Source: Siphonodentalium dalli (Eukaryota; Mollusca; Scaphopoda; Gadilida; Siphonodentaliidae). From it: DNA of 64,000 bases. Below, one piece after another: positions 10,530-21,265 of the stretch. Each line of letters starts with the position of its first letter. Position 1 is the first letter of the stretch. The DNA lies in the NCBI GenBank assembly GCA_032622095.1, contig CP136065.1, forward strand, positions 41,267,503-41,331,502, read 5' to 3'. The notes under the pieces are model-generated. The model was not told where the DNA came from and did no database searches. It was given only the letters and a program-made list of their open reading frames with translations. The position numbers were made by a program, and so were the translations under genes.

Positions 10530-10709
10530 CAGTAATGTCCAAAGTAATTGACCACTTAACCACAGCAGAATTATTGGTAATTTTTCAGGATTTAGTCGGA
10601 AATATGGCTTGTTGCAACAAGCCATATTTCCCACGAAATCCTGCGAAATCCTGAAAAATTACCCATAATTCTGCTGTGGTTAAGTGGTCGATTACTTTGA
10701 GCATTACTG
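10530..10709. mobile_element. Tc1/mariner-type MITE (180 bp foldback)
   Basis: It begins CAGTAATGTCCAAAGTAATT and ends with GAGCATTACTG, flanked by TA at 10528-10529 and 10710-10711. The arms, including CACTTAACCACAGCAGAATT, pair almost end to end around GGCTTGTTGCAACAAGCC. Shorter relatives lie at 22912-23065 and 24172-24296 and in the second copy of the tandem duplication. Confidence 0.85.
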
Positions 10710-10969
10710 TATATTATCGAAGTGGATAGGCACTCCCATATCAACCGAGAGAGGATCAATATTACCATACCTGATTGTTGCTGTCATCTTGTCAAGACAA
10801 ATGACATCTCGGAACATGTACAGTATGTTCTTCATGACTCGTGAGCGCTATGAACACACCTGACAACTGTGCCAATTTGTCCGCATCTCTAATTCTAATC
10901 ATTGTCAAGAATCCGGGAATGGATGTAGTATATATGATGGGCCAAGTCTGAAAACAAAGATACATAGAG

Positions 10970-11126
10970 GATATCCACACTTTTTCAGTGGATATGGGTT
11001 ATATCTCATGAGTGATGACAAAACATTGAATTTCCACGAGTGGCTTTAGCCACGAGTGGAAATTCAAATGTTTTGTCATCACGAATGAGATTTAACCCAT
11101 ATCCACTGAAAAAGTGTGGATATTCT
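10970..11126. mobile_element. Near-perfect foldback (about 157 bp)
   Basis: GATATCCACACTTTTTCAGT followed by GGATATGGGTT pairs with AACCCATATCCACTG and AAAAAGTGTGGATATTC. The inner arm ATTTCCACGAGTGGCT pairs with AGCCACGAGTGGAAAT. An outer pair (TACTTGCCTATGG near 11150, CATGGGCAAGTATATA near 11260) suggests the element extends to about 11280. Inside that extension, a 25-bp unit (AGTGGGATATCACTTATATC) is tandemly duplicated at 11194-11243. Confidence 0.8.
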
Positions 11127-11639
11127 GTTTATTATATACTTTAGTTACTTGCCTATGGCCCCCAATGAATGTCAATGCATAAGAAATTTCACCAGTGGGA
11201 TATCACTTATATCTCACTAGTGGGATATCACTTATATCTCACTGCTAAAACCTTATAATTCATGGGCAAGTATATAATAAATACATGTATTATATACAGA
11301 ATGTGTGTGTATGGATTCGTGTATTGCAGCGAGACTAGTTTTCGTGGTCGTGTAGCGATGAGGCGACACATTGTGTGTATAACACGTTCATCTACAATCC
11401 ATGTGACAGAATCCACCATCCAAATAACATTTTCAAGACATATTAAGTACTTGTTCGAGTGAGTGAAACTGATAAGATAGTACTCGGGCGATAAATTAAC
11501 GATAACGATTTCGCTATCGAGAGTCACTGCATTTAATTAATATATAAGAATGACAGTGTGTGTTGTGCATTTGGATATAATATTTCTAAAAATTACTACT
11601 TTGAACATTTTTGCTTGTACCTCCCACCGATCGGAACCG

Positions 11640-11757
11640 TGAATCTACTAAAGTGTTTGAAAAAGATTTGATTCGCGATTTAATTCGATTTTGAATCATT
11701 ATCCTGATTTGATTCGAGATTCGATTCGATGTTGAAATTGCCGATTCATCGGGCCCT
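11640..11757. mobile_element. Right end of an ATTCGA-rich hAT-like element
   Basis: TTGATTCGCG, TTTGATTCGAGATTCGATTC and the terminal CCGATTCATCGGGCCCTA resemble the subterminal iterations and TAGGGCCC end of hAT elements. The partner end is not evident. An inverted pair, TTTGTGAGAAACTAC (11769) and GTAGTTTCTCACAAA (11908), follows immediately. Confidence 0.45.
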
Positions 11758-12002
11758 AGTTTACGTTTGTGAGAAACTACTCTTTTGTGTAAAAAATTAT
11801 TAATTATTTTTCCCACTATTTTTCTCGGAATTACAAAGTTCTGAATGTTTGCACGGTGTACATATACATGTAAGTTATAGCGGAGAATACTTATTGACAT
11901 GCATAGTAGTTTCTCACAAACTTGCATCAGATAGCGACATGGTGGCTGATGGTGGTAACTGAATTATGAATGGATTATGGTATGCCAAAACAAAAATAAA
12001 AA

Positions 12003-12170
12003 ATTCCCCAACGTTATGCCAACCAATTTAGTTTGAGTTCCCAATGTTGTCCCTCCGTTGGGTCAACGTTATGCCAACCAAAGGGTTTAGTTTCCAACGT
12101 TGGGCCAACCATGTGATCTGGATATCAACATTGGCCCAATGTGTTGGCCCAACGTTAGTGTAAACATATT
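12003..12170. repeat. CAACGTTGGCCCAACC palindromic repeat cluster
   Basis: Variants of AACGTTGGGCCAACC and AACGTTATGCCAACCA recur five or six times. The same word family appears at 14508-14607, immediately upstream of the truncated retroelement. Confidence 0.75.
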
Positions 12171-12299
12171 TTATTCCAATCAAAAAATAACATATTTAAA
12201 CATTTGACAAATATTTTACAGTAAGACAGAATAATATACCGGTATATAATCGGATGATTGGAAAGGGGATTAAACAACAAGCCCAAGGGCTTTTATCAA

Positions 12300-12736
12300 G
12301 TTTGCTCCCCTTTTGTTTCACGCCCACACTTCATTAAGTGTAGAGGGGGGGTCGGACGGGAAGGAATGAAACTATCATAATTATAGTATAATGTTGTTGT
12401 CGTGAGAAGCAGGGAGAGAGATTGTGAAGGAGAAAGACATAGAGAGGATGAGAGAGAGAGATAAAGGAGATGAGATGCTGGGAGACGGGGTAGTGGTGAG
12501 GAGTGTTCAATAATTGAGTTGAGTTGTTGCGTAATAATAATAATAATAATGATGCTCGTCTATACTATTCTTCGTGTGTCAGGCGCCATGGGAGGGGGGT
12601 CAAGCAGTTATTAATATGTTGCATTGGTCAATAAGTAATTAGACATGTATAGTGGGGAATATCATGCTGCCGCATAACTCGACCAGAATCCAAAGCAATT
12701 CGCTGTCCATACAGGTGATAGAATCATGGAAATCTT
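12300..12736 (+). repeat. Purine-rich tract, (TAA)n and unassigned sequence
   Basis: 12405-12505 is GA-rich (GAGAGAGAGATAAAGGAGAT and similar) and 12531-12551 is a short TAA microsatellite. I see no gene. Confidence 0.6.
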
Positions 12737-14520
12737 TTAGTTCTCATGATACATGTATGTCTTAACTGCATTAAATATTTGTTTATTTTTGCGAAGGCTA
12801 AGCTCCCTTGATCCCCGCAATAGAGCGTTTTCAGAATCCAGATAGGGCAACATTGGGTAGGGAGTCATATAGTTCTCTTCTGGGCTCTTGATAGAAAGTA
12901 CATTCAAAGACATAGTGGTAAGTGGTATCAAGTTCCCCACATAAACAGAATGGGAAATTTGTTACCGGTACATGATTATCTGTCAGGTCACCATTCAGGT
13001 GGCTGTAATTCAGTCTTAACCGGGTATGAAGGATATGAGATTTACGGCATTTACTATGATAAAAATGGGCTGGTGGACGCATATTGTCACGGCTGAGTTC
13101 CTTTTTGAATTCTTCGATTGTACTGCTGCCCTTTGTAGATTCCGGCAGTTTGTTCCATTCAGTAGTTGCCGCTGGTAAGAACGAATCCATGTAATAGTCA
13201 TAGTTAATATTCGAGGGTAGTCTTATATGTTCAAATCTGAAGTTATACCTGGAATTATTTGCCTGGATTGGTCGTACATAGTTTCTTAAGATTGATGGGG
13301 CAGTTCCGCGTATCATTTAAAAAAATTGGCAGAGTTTGTGTTTTCTACGACGTGAGGAAAGGAGTTCCCAGCCAGTTTCTGATAAAAGACGCGCGTTACT
13401 CGTACTGATGGTTGCACCTGTTACTATTCGGGCCATTTCATACTGAACCTTTTCAATGTCATCACTAAGATAATCAGGGCAGTTATCCCAATCAGGGGAG
13501 GCATATTCCAGTATTGGTCGGATAAATGTATAATGTATTTTTTCAAGCGTTACTCTGCTTAGCCTGTATCTGTGTTTACGTACTAGATTTACTCGACTCT
13601 GATGTGGATACCCCATGAGCCCATGTTGTCGAAAGTATTTCCCAGATGTTTATGGCTGTCAACCTCAACAATTGTCGCGGTTCCCATGGTCAAATGTGGA
13701 TGATATACTGGTGTTTCTTTCCTGGAGATTAAGAGAGCTTCCGTTTTCAGGGGATTGAATTTTATAAGCCATTCTGATGCCCAACACATGAGAGTTTCGA
13801 GGTCATTGTTGATTAGTTTTGCGGCCATGGTGGGGTCTTCGATAGTAAGAAATAGAGAAGTGTCATCAGCAAATAGACGAATGTTGCACCATATATTTTC
13901 GGTTATATCATTAATATAAATTAAAAACAGAAGTGGGCCTAATACTGAGCCTTGCGGCACACCTGCTGTTACATCTTGTAGTTCCGAATGTGTGCCGTCT
14001 ATGACAACCTGTTGTTGTCTACATTCTAGATACGATTTCATCAAGTTATACAAGTTTCCTCTTATACCAATTTTTGTCAGTTTGTTCAAGATGCCACGGT
14101 GCCAGACTCTATTGAATGCTTTACAGTTATGTCACAGAATATACACCGGACCTCTTTTCCGTCGTCTAGTGATCGACATATATTGTCATATATTTCGGTA
14201 AGTTGAAAAACTGTTGAATCGTTGCGCATGAAACCAGCTTGGTAAAATGATAGGAGTTTGTTTTCATCAAGAAATTCCCATAGATATTTTAAAATACATT
14301 TTTGATAGACCTTTGAGACGCTGCTTAGTAGAGAAATTGGTCGGTAATTTGATATAAGACTGGGATCACCACTCTTAAATATAGGTGTAACATGTGAACG
14401 CTTCCACTGGTGTGGGTAGTAACTGTTTTTGGTAAATGTTCTAAAATAGAATTCAAGAGGTTCACAGAGCGAGGAGGCACAACTTTTCAAAACTCTCGGA
14501 CTTATTCCGTTGGGCCCAAC
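12737..14520 (-). pseudogene. Non-LTR retrotransposon reverse transcriptase (jockey/CR1-like), 5'-truncated and frameshifted
   Basis: The order on the minus strand is normal for a LINE reverse transcriptase. At about 14510 it reads GPNGISPRVLKSCASSLCEP, then KRSHVTPIFKSGD and SNYRPISLLSSVSKVYQKCI, then YQAGFMRNDST. After a frameshift near 14088 come AGVPQGSVLGPLLFLIYIND and RLFADDTSLF, the intact catalytic FADD at about 13850. A further shift near 13615 leads to HYTFIRPILEYASPDWDNC and the C-terminal cysteine segment FCLCGELDTTYHYVFEC. The last shift, near 12840, gives ENALLRGSRELSLRKNKQIF and a stop at 12737. At least three frameshifts make it non-functional. The N-terminal endonuclease and ORF1 are absent, the usual result of incomplete reverse transcription. 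The 3' end coincides with the normal end of the protein family. Confidence 0.88.
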
Positions 14521-14607
14521 GTTGACCCAATGAGCAAAACTACGTTGGCCCAACCATTCAGATGGTGGTTGTGCCAACGTTGGCCCAACCATGTCATGCT
14601 AACTGGG
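14508..14607. repeat. AACGTTGGCCCAACC repeat at the LINE truncation point
   Basis: TTGGGCCCAACGTTGACCCA and CCAACGTTGGCCCAACCATG repeat the word family seen at 12003-12170. The Val-Gly-Pro-Asn codons of the LINE overlap the first GTTGGGCCCAACG, so the join shares bases with the repeat. Confidence 0.7.
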
Positions 14608-15432
14608 ATATTAATTTTCACGGGCAAATCAGGGCAAATCATTTATAACATGTAAACAAAAATTTTATATTTTTGTGTGTTCCAGGCCCCAAGGCCAGAG
14701 AACACAACTATATTTAATAAATTGACCTTTTCTTCTGTGCGTAAATAAAACAATGGAATGTACCTTGTATACTGTACTTTCTAATATGTTCTGTTTATTT
14801 GATTTGTTTATTTATCCAAATTAATCCGCCGATCTAGAAACATTCAAGGCGGCTCTGGGAGAACAAAAATAGTGCTCCTCCCACCGTCCTGTAAAAGCCA
14901 GCTTTGGTCACTGGGACGTACAGGTAACAACTACAGATACAGACAGGATCTACTGGTACCTTAGGTCAACATGACCGCTTTCGCAGATTGTAAAAGGATA
15001 CGCACTACGTTCATGACTGAACTACTAGTAGATCTACCTGTGACTATAGTCTATATCTATTTCAATTTTGTGATTAATTATCAAATATTTCTATTTCTTT
15101 ACAAGTACATGTAAATGCCCTCACATGTATTTTTTCTATAAACCATAGCATATATAAAGTGTGCCAAATGTTTAAACTAGATAATGCAAACTGATGGCAC
15201 CTTCAGCGATTAAGTAAAACATGTAAATTTCAAAAAAATGAAAATGGTGGCCATCTTGGATTTCAAAATGGCGGGAAAATTACCACGAGCCAGATCACAT
15301 GACCAACAGAAAATCAATCAATAACCATTCCTATCTATCTATCTACCACTGTCAACATATGAAGTCAAATTGAGGGTATATTTTATGCACACAACCCGGA
15401 CCAGGAGACAACACTACTAATAAGTTATTTGT
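14608..15432. other. Unassigned AT-rich sequence
   Basis: No gene recognised. It holds a short (TATC)n-like stretch near 15332 and a small inverted pair around GTTCCAGGCCCCAAGGCCAG. Confidence 0.5.
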
Positions 15433-15944
15433 TAGGGCTCTGCGAATCGGGGATTTCATTTCGAATCGAATCTCGAATCGAATCACGAGAATGATTCGCG
15501 AATCGAATCTCGAATCTACACCTTTCGCGGACATCGAAATTTAGCATGATTGTACTGGACAAAAGTTGAACGAACACCATTAGATTCGTGTAAACCATAA
15601 CCAACTCGACGTGTATTATTTTCATTTCTTCTGCGTAAGAAATTAAGAATATAATGTGCTATTTTAGTCATTTACATGGCTCGGGTTCAAACATCGGCGT
15701 TAACCATCGCGCAAAATAGTCATACTTTTCTATCAAAAAATCAACAATGTTACGATATGTTGCGAGTTATCGATTGTACCCCAGTGTTGATTAATGAGGA
15801 CCAACCCATCCAGGAAATTCCCAGCTGACGTGCTGTGCAGTGAGCATGGCATCAGATTTGTTGTGTCCGTGGTGGCGAACATGACCCTACTTAAATCCAA
15901 CCCATATTTAACAAACTGAGCTCTGATCAGTTTCTCTGTAGCAT

Positions 15945-16142
15945 TTACCGTGTGATCGGCTTATTGTGCTTTAAATTGATCACGGACAAACATCTTGTGA
16001 CAAACTTCCATTTGATGCTTACATAATGGGTGGTCAGCACAAGATAATTACTGTTGTTGTCGGACTTCCAGTGATCGAAAGTGACTGAAACTTTGGATTT
16101 CCCGATATCATTTTTCAAATAGGCCTTCAAACTACCCTCCAT
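15945..16142 (-). pseudogene. hAT transposase core fragment
   Basis: The frame reads KVSVTFDHWKSDNNSNYLVL and then TTHYVSIKWKFVTRCL. This matches the hAT 'VSVTxDxWxSxxxxxYLxxTxHY...W' motif, with the catalytic Asp in FDHW. Translation ends a few residues later. Upstream (higher coordinates) the BED finger of the same element lies in another frame, so several frameshifts or an intron separate them. Confidence 0.7.
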
Positions 16143-16273
16143 TTACTCTCTCAGGTCATTTACTTTTCTTGATAGCGTTGTGGGGTGGGGTGGGTCATAA
16201 CTTCCTCCAGTGAGCACATCACACATTTTTTTAACCCCTCGCCAGCCACAGACTCTTGGGTGCAGAATCATGA

Positions 16274-16492
16274 TCACCTACTTGCGAATTTTCTGGAAGT
16301 TCCAACTTTCGGCTTTTTTGAATTTTCCGTCTGTGTCGTTCTCTCGAACAGAGCGGGGTGCTTCCGCTGGACATGCAGCCTAAGGTGTGTTGTTGTACCC
16401 GTGGGTTGAACAGACAAAAGCGTGGGGCAGTGCTTGCACGCATATTTGTTCTCGCCTTTTAATAAATTGAACAGGCAATGAAACTCATTCAT
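16274..16492 (-). pseudogene. BED-type zinc finger of the hAT element
   Basis: MNEFHCLFNLLKGENKYACK, then HCPTLLSVQPTGTTTHLRLH, then VQRKHPALFE gives the BED spacing C-x2-C ... H-x4/5-H, with the conserved 'TTHLRxHxxxKHP'. BED fingers bind transposon ends in hAT transposases. The frame continues into a Lys/Ser-rich linker and stops at 16274, before the catalytic core. Confidence 0.72.
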
Positions 16493-16994
16493 TTTGGTTT
16501 TGTATTATTTTGTAAACACGCGCCTCAGGAATTCCCAATACGTCACTTCAATAGTCATGTAGCGGTATTAGGTCCCGAAGAGTACCGGTTATCCGGTCCG
16601 AGTGCACCCGAGGATGTGACGTCACTCCCAGCTACCGAGATTGACAGAACAGAACTGGACACCAAACAATGAACACGTATTTGGCTGACATCTTGTGTTA
16701 TCATGCATTGTGACATCTTGCTATTATAATAAACTATGTTAAACCTGAATACAATGTCTATTATTGCTTTAGACATTACCTACATTGGTTCTATTTATAG
16801 ATTATTGGTCGATGCCGCGATCCGTTTGATCACCGGGTTATGACAGTTGATTGCCTATATATGATGTCTGATCATGAATGATTCGAAAATACTCGAATCG
16901 GACAGTCGAATCGAATCGAATCAGGACGACCGATTCGAATCTCGAAGCTTCGCAGGGGCGTATTACAGTATTACTATTAGTATTATTTGTGTGT

Positions 16995-17090
16995 GTAAAT
17001 TGTAATGCACCACAGTTACTGGACATAAAGTCCCAAAAATAAGGTTTTAAATTAATCGAGTTTAGAAATCGGTACTTCGTTATATCACAG
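16995..17090 (-). repeat. Inverted partner of the sequence at 19725-19805
   Basis: CCACAGTTACTGGACATAAA, GTCCCAAAAATAAGGTTTTA and CGAGTTTAGAAATCGGTA are the reverse complement of the stretch downstream of the PHD exon. The shared translation LKPYFWDFMSSNC is readable in both. Confidence 0.85.
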
Positions 17091-17104
17091 TCCCTAGGAA
17101 TCAC

Positions 17105-18287
17105 TGTTAGTTGAATAAAATATTATTTAATAATATTAAATCAATATATTATAGTTAGTTATTATATTAATATATATACCAGTTTGGCAAGTAAAAATTT
17201 TGTGTTCTGCATTTTCATTGGTAGATGATTTGAACGAAATTACAAGAGTACAAATTTTTATGCCACACAAACATTCTCGCTTTCTGAGTTTATATCATCA
17301 TATTCCGTATTTTTTTCTTGAAACGCTGGTGTATTCAGATTGTTTCTATCTTTACCCACTTACCAGAAAAATGTCTGTTAGTTCCTCGAATATTCATTCA
17401 AGTCCAACTCTCGGGGATTCCTAATCATTTCTGAGAAAACCACCCAATCTGTAAATAGTTCGTTCGCGTATAGCCAACCGGTGATAATCCGAATAAAAGG
17501 GATTACGGATGTGAGTAAACAGACGTCGGGTGTGTTAAAACTGGCTCTGTTGTACACTACTAAGTACACATTTTAACTCATTCTCATTACTAGAGAAATG
17601 ACCATCTCAAACTAATATATCTATATATTTTCAAGTAGGGCCCTGGGGGTGGTTGATATCTTGAGATGTGAAAGCAAATTTTATATTCCAAGCTCCCAGT
17701 TAACTCCGCATCTCAAGAATGGCAATGGGAGATAACTCGTGCTGGGTTTGGCTGCAAAAGTAATGTGTAATAGGGAACTGGATTGATAACTTCCCGTTTT
17801 AAACAATTTTGCAGAATTACGTCACTTGATAATTTAGCCGACAGTTATTCAATGTGAATATTGGATGGAAAATTACGATTTATGTACAACTCAGACAAGG
17901 TACAGTTGATATGACCCGACGAGCACATTAAGAACAATTAACTTAATTGTCACATGTCAAATGTGGGGAGATAAATGCATTTTTTTTCGGACGAAAAATC
18001 GAATTGTTCGTTTTAGTGATAGAGCACAGGGGGTGGTCTGCAGCCAATGAGGTGATGATTTACATAATAACAAAATCTGAAGTTGCCCAACTGTAGCTTA
18101 TATCTATATAGTAGAGGTAATATATTCTACATCTATTTGTTTATATTTTAATCAAATTTAATATTACATGGACAGTGATTCCTAGGACTGTGGTTATATA
18201 CGGTGACGCGTTATGCAGTAGGTCCCTAGATTTGCGTAGGTCTCCGTAGGTCACTCAATTCGCGTAGGTCCCCGCAGTAATGCAATA
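17105..18287. other. AT-rich sequence without recognised genes
   Basis: 17105-17180 is nearly pure A/T. Nothing coding is supported. Short GTAGGTCC(C) iterations at 18220-18275 lead up to the MITE at 18288. Confidence 0.5.
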
Positions 18288-18662
18288 CCCCACTGGACAA
18301 AACAAGTGTCCATTGGCACCGCGGTGTATTTGCCGTTCGGCCGCGGTGTCAGAGTTTGTAACTGCAGTTGAGCACCGCGGCCGAACGGCAAGTACACCGC
18401 GGGCCGAACAGCAAGTACACTGCAGCCGAAAGGCAACTACACCGCAGCTGAACGGCATGTACACCATGGTTAGATTTATGGTTTGTATCGTCTTTTTTCA
18501 GTTTAATTAACGTACACCGCGGCAACTACACCATGGCGGAACGGCAAGTACACCGCGGCCAACTGTAGTTAGCCGGTGGAGCCGCGGTGTAGTTGCATTT
18601 CAGCCGCGGTGGCAACGCTAACCGCACCGCGGTTAAGTGGACACTTGTTTTGTCCAGCAGGG
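18288..18662. mobile_element. CCGCGG-rich MITE with TA flanks (375 bp)
   Basis: It begins CCCCACTGGACAAAACAAGT and ends with ACTTGTTTTGTCCAGCAGG, flanked by TA at 18286-18287 and 18663-18664. The interior is an irregular array of ACACCGCGGCCGAACGGCAA-like words in both orientations. It is a GC-rich island in an AT-rich setting. The superfamily is unclear; TA flanks suggest a Tc1/mariner relative. Confidence 0.75.
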
Positions 18663-19140
18663 TATATAGTAGGTCCACATGATTTATTGACTGATAAAAT
18701 GGATTGATACCACTAAATGATCATGTTAGATGTTACTTTGCAATTTGTTTTTTATAATTAATTTCCGAAATCTGATGGGTTTGTTTGCTTAGTGTCATAG
18801 TGATACTTAGAGGATCATGAAGCCTAACTAAAATTACGTGATTTCTGATCCGGAAAGTAAGAGGATTATCTTACTGGCTTCGGGATAAGATATTAATTAG
18901 AGGATTACTGGATATATTTTTGCATTGATTTAGGTCACCGTAGTAATGGAAGGGTGCATGCCTAATATATTATCAATAAGTGAACATATTATATGATATT
19001 GCGTTGTTTAAAAAAAATTAAATATCTAATTATATATTTTGTTTAGCTTAGATGAAAAAAAAAATAAGAATTACCATCCAGTTAATTAAGTTATGTTAAG
19101 ATTATTATTTTTTAAGTTAGGACAAGTGATCAGTAACTGA
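18663..19140. other. AT-rich spacer
   Basis: No gene or repeat recognised beyond A/T-rich composition. Confidence 0.5.
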
Positions 19141-19214
19141 ATGGTAAGTTTATACAGCCCAACTACACGGGTGACCATTAATCACATTGTTTGCGAGACT
19201 GGGTGTTTTCTTTG

Positions 19215-19361
19215 CGAAAAGGATCCGTCCTCTTTGAAGATTCATTTCGGCAATGTTTGTTGTGAAAAGGATCTGTCCTCTTTGCATATTCATTTCGGCA
19301 ATGTCTGTTGTGAAAAGGATCTGTTTTCTTTGAAGATTCATTTCGGCAATGTCTGTTGTGA
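19215..19361 (+). repeat. 48-bp tandem repeat, 3 units, open in frame
   Basis: GAAAAGGATCTGTCCTCTTT then GAAGATTCATTTCGGCAATG and TCTGTTGT repeats three times with few changes. In the frame 19141-19410 it encodes a 16-residue repeat, EKDLSSLKIHFGNVCC, bearing a Cys pair. The opposite strand is open too, so coding is not proven. Confidence 0.85.
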
Positions 19362-19487
19362 TAGGGTTGTGACTAATTATCAACTAGTGTTGGTACTCAT
19401 AGGTGAGTGACATTTTATGATTCTAAGACATGATACTTAAGTTGAGCACTGAGACTTTCAAACTCATATTCATTAATATTATTCAAT

Positions 19488-19714
19488 ATGCGACTTACCG
19501 ATCCACGATACCCATGCGGAGTGTGTAGTTTGAGATGCTTCAAAGACTGCATCGAGTGTACGGGATGTAAATCCTGGATACACTCAGCTTGTGTAACTGG
19601 CATGACCAAACAGTTGTTCGACGTTTGGTCGTCAGATTTCAGTTTGACATTCTTCTGTCGTAAGTGTTCGTTCGACGACCAAGGAGATTACCAATTCAAA
19701 GCGGCATTGGCCAG
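19488..19714 (+). CDS. PHD-finger exon
   Basis: From the ATG at 19488 the protein reads MRLTDPRYPCGVCSLRCF, then KDCIECTGCKSWIHSACVTG, then FFCRKCSFDDQGDY. This is a PHD zinc finger: CxxC, CxxC, HxxC with the Trp before His (SWIHSAC), and a final CxxC. PHD fingers bind histone tails or stay in chromatin complexes, and in invertebrates they also occur in retroelement ORF1 proteins. A classic donor (CCAG followed by GTTAGT) ends the exon at 19714. Read through, the frame would stop at 19740-19742. The exon leaves two bases, which pair in phase with the exon proposed at 20248. It may be a host gene or a mobile-element ORF; I cannot separate these. Confidence 0.65.
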
Positions 19715-19724
19715 GTTAGTGTAT

Positions 19725-19805
19725 AAGGATACCGATTTCTAAACTCGATTAAAACCTTATTTTTGGGACTTTATGTCCAGTAACTGTGAATGCACACATA
19801 AATAA
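19725..19805 (+). repeat. Repeat shared (inverted) with 16995-17090
   Basis: ACCGATTTCTAAACTCGATT, AAAACCTTATTTTTGGGACT and TTATGTCCAGTAACTGTG match the other copy in reverse, leaving 2.6 kb between the two arms. It lies inside the proposed intron of the PHD gene. Confidence 0.85.
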
Positions 19806-20247
19806 CACGTAATCAGTCAAATGTTCTTTTGCCAAGTTTTGGTCAGGTGATCTTTTTGAACCTCTCCATTCTTATGTGATTTATATTGCACAATTATTGA
19901 TTTGAATGTCGTCCTACCATCCAGTCAAACCTCCTCGTTGTAACTGACTTACTTTGTGCGGTCGGAATAGTATCTAAAAGGCGAGAAAAATTAATCGATT
20001 TCACCAGAAGAAATTATGTCAATCTGGTGCCACGATTCTATAAAATGGACGAAGCACCTGTTCCATCAATCGGCAAACCTCGGTGATTTCCGTACGCAAA
20101 TAATATTTTCCCAAGAACGATAATCCGAGAAGTTGCGATTGCTGTTCCATTTAACTTCAAAGCCCAATTAGAGACCCATGACGTCATTTGAGTCCATGAC
20201 GAGAAAGACAATTGGTCAAAAATTGAAAACATGCCCCGCTGATTTAG

Positions 20248-20410
20248 ATTTACGCCCAATATCAATATGTTATCCATATTCAACGAGGCAGCTGAGTCTG
20301 GAGAAATGGAGAAGTTGGAATTGCTTCCTTTTTCTGAGTTCCCAGAAGGTGACGAAACCACTATAATAAACGAATTGAAATTATATTGTACGCATATTGC
20401 AGTCTGTTAG
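20248..20410 (+). CDS. Proposed second exon of the PHD-finger gene (acidic tail)
   Basis: After an acceptor-like ctgatttag ending at 20247, the frame (with the two bases AG from 19713-19714) reads RFTPNINMLSIFNEAAESGE, then MEKLELLPFSEFPEGDETT, then IINELKLYCTHIAVC and a stop at 20408-20410. The polypyrimidine tract is weak, although a CTGAT branch-like motif sits next to it. The composition (acidic, amphipathic) is protein-like and unlike the neighbouring noise. The opposite strand also has an open frame over this stretch, so this is a proposal, not a certainty. Confidence 0.35.
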
Positions 20411-21043
20411 TGAGTTGATGATATATCACAGATGAACGGTACCAGCTTGTACCGGTGTTCTGACATATAAGTATGATCGACAAATAAGTACCGGTATGTT
20501 TTTTTTTATCTGGGCAAGTTAACTCCTCCCAAAATACGAAATAATTGGTTACTTTTATTATGTTTGTAAAACATATTAAAAGATTTAATATTAATCATCT
20601 ACCGGTATTTTGCCTCACTCTATATAAAGAACATTTTGTTTCCTAATTACCGGTATATATACATGTATTCATTGGATCGCTCGATCAATGACAAAGTCAC
20701 AATAGTCCGTGGACTATCTTGTAATAGCTACAATATTCGATTGCGTTAATTTGTCCTACAAGTAAAGTAATTATGCTTGATTTTTGCAGTTTAACATGCT
20801 TTCGCCTGTATGTATTCGTATCCCAATAAATAATCCATATGGCCTAATTCATTCTTCGTTCATGCGCCACAACAGTCAACACGCATGCCGCACAATTACA
20901 ATAGCCTGTCATAAAGTGTCATTTAATTAACACGCAAGGAGTCGTTCTCTTCTTACCATCGGTCGACATGCAGACGCGTTTATTTCATATTGAATTGACT
21001 TTTACTGCCGACCTGTCGAACTGATGGAGTTCGACGTATCGAT
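20411..21043. other. Unassigned sequence left of the duplication
   Basis: It carries several TACCGGTA and TACATGTA octamers. No gene is supported. Confidence 0.5.
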
Positions 21044-21144
21044 AACTTTATTTTATGCACCTCTTATTAAATTATAATGCTTTTATCCTATAACCCTTTT
21101 GTATAAATATTTTTTCATCTACCTAGTGGCTACTGAATGGATCC

Positions 21145-21232
21145 GGGCCAGCTCGTCCCAGGGCGGCGAGGGCCCACTCGGACCAGACATATTTTGGGAC
21201 GAGCTGGCCCAGCATTCGTGGCTGAGTGGGCC
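21145..21232. mobile_element. GC-rich foldback in the duplicated unit
   Basis: GGGCCAGCTCGTCCCA pairs with TGGGACGAGCTGGCCC, and GGGCCCACTCGG with the downstream CTGAGTGGGCCC. The second copy is 4,371 bp further on (25516-25603). Confidence 0.7.
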
Positions 21233-21265
21233 CAGGAATTAAATGCATGTGTGGATATGAATTTC

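Larger units (their letters stand above)
15433..16961 (-). mobile_element. Decayed BED-finger hAT element
   Basis: The left end TAGGGCTCTGCGAATC, followed by iterated TCGAATCGAATC, is mirrored at the right by TCGAATCGAATCGAATCAG and GATTCGAATCTCGAAGCTTC, ending GCAGGGGCGTA, a degraded form of the terminal repeat. Between them, on the minus strand, lie a BED zinc finger (16274-16492) and a fragment of the transposase core (15945-16142). I cannot see a convincing 8-bp target duplication, so the right boundary is approximate. Confidence 0.65.

Noticed and set aside
12831-14592. Reverse transcriptase as part of a retrovirus or LTR element
   Set aside because: The motif order and the C-terminal cysteine region are those of non-LTR elements. 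No protease, RNase H, integrase or LTR is visible.
18251-18510. Open frames in the CCGCGG-rich segment
   Set aside because: They follow from tandem GC-rich words inside a MITE.
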